Below are positions 13,776 to 25,200 of a stretch of DNA of 64,000 bases, piece by piece. The DNA comes from Aquilaria yunnanensis (lineage: Eukaryota > Streptophyta > Magnoliopsida > Malvales > Thymelaeaceae), in assembly GCA_039654915.1 (NCBI GenBank), contig CM077595.1:52607501-52671500 (forward strand), read 5' to 3'. The notes beneath the pieces are model-generated. The model was not told the origin of the DNA. It saw nothing but the letters and a program-made list of their open reading frames with translations, and did no database searches. Numbering within the stretch: position 1 is the stretch's first letter; the number at the start of each line of letters is the position of its first letter. Both the position numbers and the translations under genes were made by a program.

Positions 13776-14180
13776 AGCATAATTAGTGAACTTTATGGTA
13801 GCCAATTTAACCTTCTCTTTCTCGGAGTAATGTTGGCAATCAAACACCATCTCAATCTTTTGTTCCCACTCCCAATATGCATCGGGATCACTCCTCCCTT
13901 GGAAGGATGGAATGGTAAAGTTGATGGAGTTAAGGTTATGATCTTCTCTTGGCTCCCCCCTCCTTGGAAGCCCATGGTCATGCCAATGCCTTTCTTCCTT
14001 CTCGGGTTCTTCTCTCCTTAGGCCTCTCCTTGGTTGCAAGAAGGGATTTGGTCTCCTTGGCAACCTCAAATCAATGTCCTCAATCCTCCCCACAAGTCTA
14101 TTGAGAGTTTCTTGAAATTCTCCCATGGTAGGCTCCTCATTGTGTCTCACTTTCATCCTCCTATCCTCCTGGCCCTCCAT
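13776..14180 (-). pseudogene. gypsy gag, N-terminal fragment
   Basis: Encodes about the first 135 residues of the family Gag, from MEGQEDRR at 14180 down to the TNYALVW motif at the satellite junction. It includes the arginine/glutamate-rich N-terminal region, the QGRSDPDAYWEWEQKIEMVF core of the retrotransposon Gag domain, and the HYSEKEKVKLA segment. The sequence is closer to the Gag of element B (both have RHNEEPTM and EFQETL) than to A or C. Past the junction the frame runs on into satellite and makes an artefactual fusion protein. The rest of Gag and everything downstream is absent. Confidence 0.9.
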
Positions 14181-14700
14181 ACTCCTGAAAATAACAAAGA
14201 TCCTCACAAACACTCACCTCACGTGTTTCACTCAAAATTTGAACACTCAAAACACTCAATTTGTTAGTGAGATATTGCTTATTCAAAGAGTTCTCCAAAG
14301 TTCTAAGAAAACTATCCTCAAAGCACACAAGAAAACTTGAATTTTTGAAGAACTATTTTGACTCCAAAAGAGGTGGGCTAAACAAACTTTAAAAGACTCT
14401 AGGAAGCTCTTGCAATTGATGATCACAAGAACCACAAAGAAAGCTTTTTGGCTTAAAAACAATGGGATAGGTTTTGGGGTTCAACACTTTGAGAAAACTT
14501 CTTTTTTTTTGCGAGCTCTTTTCTTTTCTTTTCTTTGCTCTTTCTTTTTCTTTTCTTTTCCTTCCTTTTTTTTTTCTTTTTTTTTTTTGCTTGCTGTTTT
14601 GATGCTAACCAAAGTTCTCCTTGAAACTCCTTGCTGCCAAAGACAAAAAGTTAGAATTCTTTTCGGCCAAGACAAGAAAACTAATGAAATTGGCACAATT
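14181..14700 (-). other. gypsy 5' leader fragment
   Basis: Untranslated leader upstream of gag, homologous to the leaders of B (55302-56202), C and A. It contains the family's long purine-rich tract (on the plus strand a T/C-rich run at about 14505-14590) and the TTTTCAGGAGT acceptor-like sequence just before the gag ATG. The leader stops short of a primer-binding site and is joined at about 14700/14701 to LTR sequence of the opposite orientation. Confidence 0.82.
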
Positions 14701-15420
14701 GTGCACCATTTGAGCCACCTTAAGTGTTCTTGATGCATTTTGTGTCCACAAGCTGGATTTTTGAGCTCTAACTTTCCAGACCTTCATTACCACATCTAAT
14801 ATCAAGATTCATGCCATTGGAACTCAAAGATTCAAGCTTGGAGCTGAAGATACAAGATAGAACCTCAAAGTGCCCAAAATGCACCCGAAAAGGCTATTTG
14901 GGAGTTTTCGGGTTTAATCTTGTATTTATATTTTATTTTCGCTCAAATCCTATTTAGATACATTATTTAGGAAGTTATTTAGGCTATGGAATAGTTTTAA
15001 ATCGTTTTGGGCAAGTGGAATACGCTGCATTTATTAAACTTGTTCAAACTAGGAATTAGAGTCCTAATTTGACTAGGATTTCCTATGTCTTTGTATCTAG
15101 GATTCCTAAGGGATTTAGGCTGCGAATTTTGCCCAGCTTTTAACCCTAGTTTAGGCCTATATAAAGGCACATATTCTCGATGTAAAGACACAGATTATTG
15201 CCGAAATAATATTGCTCTTTGGAGAGGTTTTCTCTTTGGTTCTTGGCGGACCGCCTTGGTGCACAAGTGTGCTTGTGTTCTTGGAGTTCTATACTTCTCG
15301 TTTCTGGTCACAGGTTGATTAGGGGTGGAGGTTTTAAACCTAGTCTCTTTGATGTCTTGTGGAGCTTGAATCACATCTTGGGCGCGTTACATGGTCTTTA
15401 TGCCATCGGGGTGCGCATCA
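14701..15420 (+). repeat. gypsy LTR, 3' part (A-type)
   Basis: About 720 bp of LTR in plus orientation, matching the reverse complement of A's LTR (45418-46396) rather than the B/C type in its central part, for example the CACCATTTGAGCCACC segment. It carries a TATA box and ends with the conserved GGGTGCGCATCA terminus at 15420, after which satellite resumes. The 5' part of the LTR is missing. Confidence 0.88.
15158..15165 (+). promoter_or_regulatory. LTR TATA box
   Basis: TATATAAA inside the conserved TTAGGCCTATATAAAGGCAC block of the gypsy LTR. The same block is present in the LTRs of A, B and C. It is the expected pol II promoter of the element. Confidence 0.7.
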
Positions 15421-18400
15421 GTTTCCAATCATTCGAAACTAGTTCTGAATGTCCCAATTTCATTCCAAAGAAGTTGTGAATGTTTCCATTTCTTTCCAAA
15501 CAAGTTGTGAATGTTTCCATTTCAATCAAAACTAGTTGTGAATGTTTCCATTTCTTTCCAAACAAGTTGTGAATGTTTCCAATTCAATCAAAACTAGTTG
15601 TGAATGTTTCCATTTCCTTCCAAACAAGTTGTGCATGTTTCAAATTCATTCCGAAGAAGTTGTGACTGTTTCCAACTCATTCGAAACAAGTTGTTGCTGT
15701 TTCCATTTCATTTCAAACAAGTTGTGAATGTTTCCATTTCTTTCCAAAGAAGTTGTGAATGTTTCTATTTCATTCCAGACACTGTGTGAGTGTGTCCACT
15801 TCATTCCAAACAAGTTTTGAATGTTTCCATTCATTCCAAACTAGTTCTGAACGTTCCAATTTCATTCCAAAGAAGTTGTGAATGTTTCCATTTCATTTGA
15901 AACAAGTTGTGAATGTTTCCAGTTCTTTCCAAACAAGTTGTGAATGTTTCCAATTCAATCAAAACTAGTTGTGAATGTTTCCATTTCATTCCAAACAAGT
16001 TGTGAATGTTTCCATTACTTTCCAAACAAGTTGTGAATGTTTCCATTTCAATCAAAACTGGTTGTGAATGTTTCCATTTCATTCCAAACAAGTTGTGAAT
16101 GTTTCCATTTCATTCCAAAAAAGTTGTGCATGTTTCAAATTCATTCTGAAGAAGTTGTGACTGTTTCCATTTCATTTCAAACAAGTTGTGAATGTTTCCA
16201 TTTCTTTCCCAAGAGGTTGCAAATGTTTCTACTCCATTCCAGAAAATGTGTGAGTGTGTCCACTTCATTCCAAACAAGTTTTGAATGTTTCCCAATTTCA
16301 TTCCAAAGAAGTTGTGAATGTTTCCATTTCATTTGAAACAAGTTGTGAATGTTTCCATTTCTTTCCAAACAAGTTGTGAATGTTTCCAATTCAATCAAAA
16401 CTAGTTGTGAATGTTTCCATTTCAATCCAAACAAGTTGCGCATGTTTCAAATTCATTCCGAAGAAGTTGTGACTGTTTCCAACTCAATCCAAACAAGTTG
16501 TCACTGTTTCCATTTCATTTCAAACAAGTTGTGAATGTTTCCATTTCTTTCCAAAGAGGTTGCAAATGTTTCAACCTCATTCCAGACAATGTGTGAGTGT
16601 GTCCACTTCATTCCAAACAAGTATTGAATGTTTCCATTCATTCCAAAGTAGTTCTGAATGTCCCAATTTCATTCCAAAGAAGTTGTGAATGTTTCCATTT
16701 CGTTTGAAACAAGATGTGAATGTTTCCATTTCTTTCCAAACAATTTGTGAATGTTTCCAATTCAATCAAAACTAGTTGTGAATGTTTCCATTTCATTCCA
16801 AACAAGTTGTGAATGTTTCCACTTCATTCCAAACAAGTTGTGCATGTTTCAAATTCATTCCGAAGAAGTTGTGACTGTTTCCAACTCAATCCAAACAAGT
16901 TGTCACTGTTTCCATTTCATTTCAAACAAGTTGTGAATGTTTCCATTTCTTTCCAAAGAGGTTGCAAATGTTTCTACTTCATTCCAGACGATGTGTGAGT
17001 GTGTCCACTTCATTCCAAACAAGTTTTGAATGTTTCCATTCATTCCAAACTAGTTCTGAATGTCCCAATTTCATTCCAAAGAAGTTGTGAATGTTTCCAT
17101 TTCATTTGAAACAAGTTGTGAATATTTCCATTTCTTTCCAAACAAGTTGTGAATGTTTCCAATTCAATCAAAACTAGTTGTGAATGTTTCCATTTCATTC
17201 CAAACAAGTTTTGAATGTTTCCATTTCATTCCAAACAAGTTGTGCATGTTTCAAATTCATTCCGAAGAAGTTGTGACTGTTTCCAACTCAATCCAAACAA
17301 GTTGTCACTGTTTCCATTTCATTTCAAACAAGTTGTGAATGTTTCCATTTCTTTCCGAAGAGGTTGCAAATGTTTCTATTCCATTCCAGACAATGTGTGA
17401 GTGTGTCCACTTCATTCCAAACAAGTTTTGAATGTTTCCATTCATTCCAAACTAGTTCTGAATGTCCCAATTTCATTCCAAAGAAGTTGTGAATGTTTCC
17501 ATTTCATTTGAAACAAGATGTGAATGTTTCCATTTCTTTCCAAACAAGTTGTGAATGTTTCCAATTCAATCAAAACTAGTTGTGAATGTTTCCATTTCAT
17601 TCCAAACAAGTTGTGAATGTTTCCATTTCATTCCAAACAAGTTGTGCATGTTTCAAATTCATTCCGAAGAAGTTGTGACTGTTTCCAACTCAATCCAAAC
17701 AAGTTGTCACTGTTTCCATTTCATTTCAAACAAGTTGTGAATGTTTCCATTTCTTTCCAAAGAGGTTGCAAATGTTTCTATTCCATTCCAGACAATGTGT
17801 GAGTGTGTCCACTTCATTCCAAACAAGTTTTGAATGTTTCCATTCATTCCAAACTAGTTCTGAATGTCCCAATTTCATTCCAAAGAAGTTGTGAATGTTT
17901 CCATTTCTTTCCAAACAAGTTGTGAATGTTTCCATTTCTTTCCAAACAAGTTGTGAATGTTTCCAATTCAGTCAAAACTAGTTGTGAATGTTTCCATTTC
18001 ATTCCAAACAAGTTGTGAATGTTTCCATTTCATTCCAAACAAGTTGTGCATGTTTCAAATTGATTCCGAAGAAGTTGTGACTGTTTCCAACTCATTCGAA
18101 ACAAGTTGTTGCTGTTTCCATTTCATTTCAAACAAGTTGTGAATGTTTCCATTTCTTTCCAAAGAAGTTGTGAATGTTTCTATTTCATTCCAGACACTGT
18201 GTGAGTGTGTCCACTTCATTCCAAACAACTTTTGAATGTTTACATTCATTCCAAACTAGTTCTGAATGTTCCAATTTCATTCCAAAGAAGTTGTGAATGT
18301 TTCCATTTCATTTGAAACAAGTTGTGAATGTTTCCCGTTCTTTCCAAACAAGTTGTGAATGTTTCCAATTCAATCAAAACTAGTTGTGAATGTTTCCATT

Positions 18401-19531
18401 TCATTCCAAACAAGTTGTGAATGTTTCCATTTCATTCCAAACAAGTTGTGAATGTTTCCATTTCATTCCAAACAAGTTGTGCATGTTTCAAATTCATTCC
18501 GAAGAAGTTGTGACTGTTTCCAACTCAATCCAAACAAGTTGTCACTGTTTCCATTTCATTTGAAACAAGTTGTGAATGTTTCCATTTCTTTCCCAAGAGG
18601 TTGCAAATGTTTCTACTCCATTCCAGAAAATGTGTGAGTGTGTCCACTTCATTCCAAACAAGTTTTGAATGTTTCCATTCATTCCAAACTAGTTCTGAAT
18701 GTCCCAATTTCATTTGAAACAAGTTGTGAATGTTTCCATTTCTTTCCAAACAAGTTGTGAATGTTTCCAATTCAATCAAAACTAGTTGTGAATGTTTCCA
18801 TTTCATTCCAAACAAGTTGTGCATGTTTCAAATTCATTCCGAAGAAGTTGTGACTGTTTCCAACTCAATCCAAACAAGTTGTCACTGTTTCCATTTCATT
18901 TCAAACAAGTTGTGAATGTTTCCATTTCTTTCCAAAGAGGTTGCAAATGTTTCAACCTCATTCCAGACAATGTGTGAGTGTGTCCACTTCATTCCAAACA
19001 AGTTTTGAATGTTTCCATTCATTCCAAAGTAGTTCTGAATGTCCCAATTTCATTCCAAAGAAGTTGTGAATGTTTCCATTTCATTTGAAACAAGATGTGA
19101 ATGTTTCCATTTCTTTCCAAACAATTTGTGAATGTTTCCAATTCAATCAAAACTAGTTGTGAATGTTTCCATTTCATTCCAAACAAGTTGTGAATGTTTC
19201 CAGTTCATTCCAAACAAGTTGTGCATGTTTCAAATTCATTTCGAAGAAGTTGTGACTGTTTCCAACTTAATCCAAACAAGTTGTCACTGTTTCCATTTCA
19301 TTTCAAACAAGTTGTGAATGTTTCCATTTCTTTCCAAAGAGGTTGCAAATGTTTCTACTTCATTCCAGACAATGTGTGAGTGTGTCCACTTCATTCCAAA
19401 CAAGTTTTGAATGTTTCCATTCATTCCAAACTAGTTCTGAATGTCCCAATTTCATTCCAAAGAAGTTGTGAATGTTTCCATTTCATTTGAAACAAGTTGT
19501 GAATGTTTCCATTTCTTTCCAAACAAGTTGT
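15421..19531. repeat. 31-bp satellite array, block II
   Basis: Continuation of the satellite between element D and the copia pair. Mostly 402-bp higher-order units (starts at 16411, 16813, 17215 and 17617; also 18792 and 19194). Unlike block I it includes a second unit type with ACTCATTCGAAAC in the fifth monomer and CAGACACTGTGTGA in the eighth (about 15677-15790 and 18090-18205). The last monomer is cut at 19531 by the copia LTR, whose left flank is GTTGT. Confidence 0.96.
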
Positions 19532-20039
19532 TGAAGATTTTCAGGATCTCAATAATAACATACTCTTATGTTATTCATTTGTGTATATGCCACATGCATA
19601 TAAGTTTTCCATACATATTGTCTCAAAAAACAATATCTAGCATGCTATTTGAGTTCAACATGAATATAGACATACTTATCCAGTCAAACAAACTTAGCAT
19701 GCCACTAAGATCATTCATAAAACTTAAATCCTTAGCATGCTACTAAAGCAAGAAAGGATGCGTACCTTCCTTTTTGATAGTCTTGTGCCGAAAAGGAAAA
19801 GGAAGGACTTGATCTTAGAGATACGCCTTGAGGCTTGAATTGAGATGAAGAATCTCAATGTAATTCCACCCACAATGCTCTAAGAAAGTGTCTAATATTT
19901 CGGCTCTTTAAAGGAATGAAAGGAGGAATTTTTCTCTCAAGAAAAATGGTGCAAATTGAGTGTAAAATTCGTACCATCAATGGCCAGCCACTAAAGGCTA
20001 TTTATAGATGACCAAAAGGCACACCTTTACACCAAGAAA

Positions 20040-20480
20040 GGTGTCCTTTAAGCCAAAGAACACTTCCTTTGGCTAAGGGTCATGTATGGTGGCGAAAATA
20101 CATGTCTTTTAGCCAAGGAACACTTCCTTTGGCCTATAACCACCCATAACTACCTTATGGGCGAAAATACATGTCTTTTAAGTCAAGGAACACTTCCTTT
20201 GGCCTATAACCACCCATAACTACCTTATGGGCGAAAATACATGTCTTTTAAGTCTAAAGGACATCACATTTGGTGCAATAACCACCTCAACCACCTCCAT
20301 GGCCGAACATACATGTCCTTTAAAGTCAAAGGACATCACTCTTGGTGCTATAAGCACCCTATGGCCGAATATACATGTCCATTCACCCAAGGAACACTTC
20401 CTTTGGATGAAAGGACATGTTCTTTTAGCCAAGAGTTATTTCTTTTGATGAAGAGACATACCTTTACACAAAAGATGTGT
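20040..20480 (-). repeat. ~70-bp degenerate repeats in copia LTR
   Basis: GCGAAAATA followed by CATGTCTTTTA recurs at 20092, 20161 and 20231 (period 69-70 bp), each followed by AAGGAACACTTCC-type sequence, and continues in degenerate form to about 20480. The equivalent fields are at about 26580-27010 and 46910-47355 in the other LTRs. It lies upstream of the LTR TATA box in the element's own orientation, so it may be an array of promoter elements. Confidence 0.75.
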
Positions 20481-20589
20481 CTCTTGGTGGTTTTGAGCTA
20501 AAAACAAGGTGAGCTGGCACAAAGCTAGCTCAATATGCTACTTATGCACCATTGAGCTCCTTTGAGCTCCAACAACTGACCTTGAGCTG

Positions 20590-20900
20590 GAGTTAGCTGC
20601 TTTCAGCTGAAGTAAACTGAAGTCCAGCTACACTCAGCTACCAAAAGCTGAAGTGAGCTGACTTGAGCTGACTTGAGCTGAAGTCCAGCTACATTCAGCT
20701 ACCATAAGCTGAAGTGAGCTGACTTGAGCTTACTTGAGCTAACTTGAGCTGAAGTCCAGCTACATTCAGCTACCATAAGCTGAAGTGAGCTGACTTGAGC
20801 TGACTTGAGCTAACTTGAGCTGAAGTCCAGCTACTTTGAGCTACTTATAGCTGAAGTGAGCTGACTTGAGCTAAGGGGAGCTACTTCTAGCTGCCTTAGA
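20590..20900 (-). repeat. AGCT-phased minisatellite in copia LTR
   Basis: The tetranucleotide AGCT recurs every 10 bp (occasionally 11) for about 300 bp, in phrases such as AGCTGAAGTGAGCTGACTTG. A longer phrase, from CCAGCTACATTCAGCT through CATAAGCTGAAGTG, repeats several times. Copy number differs among the three LTRs. Counterparts are at about 26045-26420 and 47460-47840. Confidence 0.82.
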
Positions 20901-20978
20901 TACCTTTTCAAGCTATAGTTAGCTCAACGAGCTCAAATCCTATCTTAAAAGGATCTTGGTGCGCCAAGAATTCCAACA

Positions 20979-22266
20979 AACTCCCACTCGCACTAAGATG
21001 CTTTTAAAACTCCCAGCTCCCACTCAAAACAAAACTCCTTAATCCTTATAGCCGAAATAATCTAGACACTTCTACATATATAGAGTTGTGGGTGCGACCT
21101 CAAGGCACACACACTAAGTCTCTTCTATTGAGGTTGTTAGACTCTCAATAGAAGATTGTCCTCTCCTCATAGTTTGAACTTCTTCAAACTTTCCTTGAAC
21201 ACATCAAGTACAAGTGTGTTGCTTAAACACATCAAGCTTTCTTGAACACATCAAGTTTTTCTTGAACACATCAAGTTTTGCCTTTCAGACCCCAGACATA
21301 TGATACACTTCTTAATCACAATCAGTCTCTTTCTCTGAATTTCAACTCCTTGAAATCCATGATTGTATTAAGCATTGTGTACTCATTTAAATCACAATTC
21401 AATCTATCATACTACTCACAGTAATATGTGGGCCCAAGATTGAATCTAGTGAACGTGTACCATCTTAATGTCTTTCCTTTGAGCTTCAATTACTTAGGTC
21501 AATGAATTAACATGATCACCCAAAAGGAGGATACTCCAGTCTCATTTCTCTAAGACCTTCGACAACCAATCAAAGTGATCATAATTAACTCAACTTCCTA
21601 ATAGCAAGCTATAGTCACTAAGAGTCTGATTTGAAGAATCTCACACTAAGCAAGAACAGAGACAACTTGCTTAAATTCTTCTATGGTCGTATTTCATGGT
21701 CATGGAACACTTGGAAACACATCCATTAAAGTTCCAGAATACACTTCTAAGGTGTTTTACTCATGTCACTCCCACTTGGAGTGATCTCCATTCCAATTGA
21801 GGAGTGTGTCATTTCTCCCTCTTAAAACACCATTAAGTGTACTCCTCTTAACATATAAAAGGAGGACATGTCAATAACCATGAAATTTCTCCATGAAAGC
21901 CCTTGCTTACATCTAACATAGGCTAGGATGTATGAATGGTCATACAAACTGAATGCACCAAAGCATTGAACCTTGATTACTCATAATCTAGGCGACCATG
22001 AAAGGCTAAAGTGTCATGTGTTGGAGCATGACTCCCACTTAAATGTACCATTCATTTAAGTCTTTAGCCAGTCTCATCCTTAATCTTACACAAAGATCAA
22101 GGGCGAATGACTCGTGTGAGAAAGTCATTCTCTACCTATGTTTGACATGTTCATTTGTTCATTGTGTTTTCTAAAATTGAACTGATTATTTCATAAAATA
22201 ATCTATATTATCACAAAAATAATACTTAACATGTGTGACACCAAAGAGGTGAAGTACATCCAACAT
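20979..22266 (-). other. copia 3' non-coding region and polypurine tract
   Basis: Nearly 1.3 kb between the pol stop codon and the 3' LTR, with no convincing reading frame. Next to the LTR, plus-strand AACTCCCACTCGCACT is the complement of the purine-rich polypurine tract that primes plus-strand DNA. A short motif, TTGAACACATCAAG, is repeated at about 21190-21280. The length is greater than usual for copia 3' regions; I see no known domain in it. Confidence 0.7.
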
Positions 22267-25200
22267 TTACATTCTTCTAAGACCCATTGCTCTAACATGT
22301 CGAGCAAACACAAGTGGTGGCAATGGCTTAGTGAGAGGATCTGCCACCATCAGGTCTGTAGAAATGTACTCAATCCTAACTTCACCCTCTTCAATTGCAT
22401 CCCTTACAAAGTTATATTTCATGCTAATGTGCTTGGTTTTTCCATGGTATTTGGGGTCCTTAGTATAAGCCATGGCTGCCATACTATCACTGTAGATAGT
22501 AATAGGTCTCTCAATAGAAACCTTGGACTCCAAATTCTTAAGGAAATAACCTAGCCAAAGGGCTTCTTGTACAGCTGAGGCACATGAAACAAATTCAGCC
22601 TCCATTGTGGACAATGCTGTACAAGTTTGCTTCTTACTACACCAAGTAGTAGCACCACCATTTAGCATGAAAAGATAACCAGATGTAGACTTGCTGGAGT
22701 CTCTATCCCCACCCCAATCAGCATCAGAATAGCCACGTAAACCAAGGTCTTTACCTTGGTAACAAAGCCAATAATCCTTAGTACCCTTGAGGTACCTTAG
22801 GATCCTCTTGACATTCTTCCAATGCTCCAGACCAGGGTTGGAAGAATATCGTGCTAAAAGACCAACCGCTTGGCTGATGTCTGGCCTTGTACATAACATG
22901 GTGTACATCAAGCTACCAATGGCACTTAGGTAGGGAATCTGAGCCATCTCTTCCTTCTCCTTTGGAGTCTTAGGACATAAGTCCTCTCCAATCTTGCAAC
23001 CATATGTAAGAGGTGTACTCATGGGCTTTGCATTTGTTAAGTTGAACCTTGCAAGAATCTTATCAATATAAGATTCTTGAGAAAGGGCCAATAGCCTTGC
23101 CTTTCTATTCCTCAGGATCTTCACCCCTAGAATAAAGGCAGCCTCTCCCATATCCTTCATGTCAAAGGTGGAAGACAACCATCCCTTGATGGTACTTAAC
23201 AATGCAAGCCTATTACTTGCAATCAGTATATCATCTACATATATAGTCAATACTGCAAAACTAGACCCAGAAGAGTACAAGTATACACAATGGTCTTCAT
23301 GCATCATCACAAAGCCATAGTTTGTGATTGCATGGTGAAACTTCAAGTACCACTGTCTTGAAGCTTGCTTAAGACCATAGATAGACTTCTTTAGTCTACA
23401 TACCCTGTCCTCTTGACCCTTTTGGACAAACCCCTCAGGTTGTCTCATATATATCTCCTCACTCAATTCACCATTGAGAAAGGCGGTCTTTACATCCATC
23501 TGATGTAACTCTAAGTCTAGATTTGCCACAATGGCAAGTAATATCCTGATGGAAGTGAATTTCACAACAGGAGAGAAGGTGTCTTTGAAATCAACACCCT
23601 CCTTCTGTGTGAAACCCTTGGCCACCAACCGGGCCTTGTATCTTTCGATACTTCCATCAGAGTTCACCTTGATCTTGAGAACCCACTTGTTCCCAATTGC
23701 CTTACGGCCTGGAGGAAGATCACTTAACTCCCAAACCCCATTGAGATGCATCGAATGCAACTCATCCTTCATTGCATTTAGCCACTCTTCCCTTTGTTCA
23801 CCCTCAAGAGCCTCCTCAATGTTACTTGGCTCATCTATCTCAGATGCAACCAAGTTTGCCTCACTATCCAGGATCCACCATTCTTTAGGTGGTCCAAATT
23901 TCCTCATTGATCTTCTCAATATAGGCTGAGATGGAGGCAACTCATGCTCCATCTCTTGAGGCTCAACATTTTGCCCTTGAGTATCCTCAACTCCCTCTTG
24001 AACAAAACCTTCCTCTTGGAAGTCTTGCTCATGTTGGTCCACAACAACAGGGATTTCTAGAGCCATTGCTCCACGTGGTTGAGGTACTCCCTCTAGAGTA
24101 GGTGCATGTGTCCCAAGTGTCCTTATGACACTTGGTTGACCCTCATCTAGGATCTGGCTTAATGAGGTTAAGTCACCACACTCACCAACTTTGGGGAACT
24201 CATCCTCCACAAAGTTAGCATTCCTTGCATCAAAGATGTTCCCAATTTTGTGACTTACATCCAAGAACACATAACCCCTAGATTGTTCAGCATAACCAAG
24301 GAAGGCACACTTCCTCCCTCTTGGACCCAACTTTCCCAAAGGGTGGTCCGTTATGTGAACATAAGCTAAACAACCCCAAGGGCGTAAATAGCTTAGGTTA
24401 GGAGTTTTCTTCTTCCATAACTCATATGGAGAAGAATTCACATTCTTGGTGGGTACTCTATTAAGGACATGAACTGCACACAGCAGTGCATCACTCCAAT
24501 AAGTGATGTCTAAATTGGCCTTTGCCATCATGGAACGTACCATGTCCATAAGAGTTCTATTCTTCCTCTCAGACACTCCATTCTGTTGGGGTGTCCAAGG
24601 AAGGGTGAACTCCCTCTCAATACCTTTCAAGTCACAAAATGCTTTGAATGCATTAGATGTATACTCTCCACCCCTATCTGTCCTCAAGGACTTAATCTTC
24701 TTACCTACTTGGTTCTCAACCAAGTACACATACTTCTCAAAGCATGCCAAGGCCTCTGCCTTGTTTCTGAGTAAGTAGATATGGGTGAATCGAGTATAAT
24801 CATCTGTGAATGTGATGAAATACTTAAATCCATTTCTAGATTCAACCCTCATTGGCCCACACAGGTCAGAGTGAACTAAACTAAGTGCCTCACCTCTCCT
24901 AGTTGCTTTGCCAAAAGGCTTTCTTGTGGCTTTGCCTTCTAGGCATGATTGACAACTTGGAAGGACAACCTTGGTCAAGGAACCTAGCAAGCCACCCTTG
25001 GCTAGCTTGTTCATTCTATCTTGACCAATATGACCTAACCTTTCATGCCATCTCATTTCATTTGTGACCTCTGTCACATAGCAACTAGGACTTGCAACAG
25101 AATGGTCAGTTGGCTTTAACTCATAAAGCCCATTATTAACTGAACAAGTGCACACTATCTGATTATCTTTAATAATAGACACACTATTATTAAAGAAATT

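Larger units (their letters stand above)
13776..15420. mobile_element. rearranged Ty3/gypsy fragment (element D)
   Basis: Non-satellite insert built from one gypsy family in an abnormal order: the N-terminal gag coding region (minus strand), then the gypsy 5' leader (minus), then directly a plus-strand LTR 3' portion ending in GCATCA at 15420. A complete minus-strand element would have a primer site and a reversed LTR to the right of the leader; both are missing. The left edge is inside gag and joins satellite at a shared ACAAG. The right edge is a true LTR terminus. The likely history is an inverted nested pair, like C inside B further right, collapsed by deletion. It cannot move by itself. 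Confidence 0.88.
19532..20978 (-). repeat. copia 3' LTR (1447 bp)
   Basis: Complete LTR in minus orientation, running from TGTTGGAATTC (complement ending at 20978) to ATCTTCA (complement starting at 19532), with TG...CA ends. It holds two internal repeat fields: ~70-bp repeats at 20040-20480 and an AGCT-phased minisatellite at about 20590-20900. Its TATA box is at 19999-20006 (TATTTATA on the plus strand). The other two LTR copies are 1485 bp (25994-27478) and 1520 bp (46399-47918). Part of the difference is a ~36-bp stretch (beginning CCAACCAAGCACC at about 47437) missing here near 20570. Confidence 0.93.

Noticed and set aside
14410..14738. Lysine/phenylalanine-rich frames over the leader tract (also 54433-54648, 55700-55976 and 62984-63395)
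   Set aside because: Products of a low-complexity purine/pyrimidine tract in the gypsy leader.
20220..20501. Frames of 70-86 codons in the copia LTR (also 26553-26834 and 47088-47369)
   Set aside because: Identical in all three LTRs and made of the ~70-bp repeats; non-coding promoter sequence is the better explanation.
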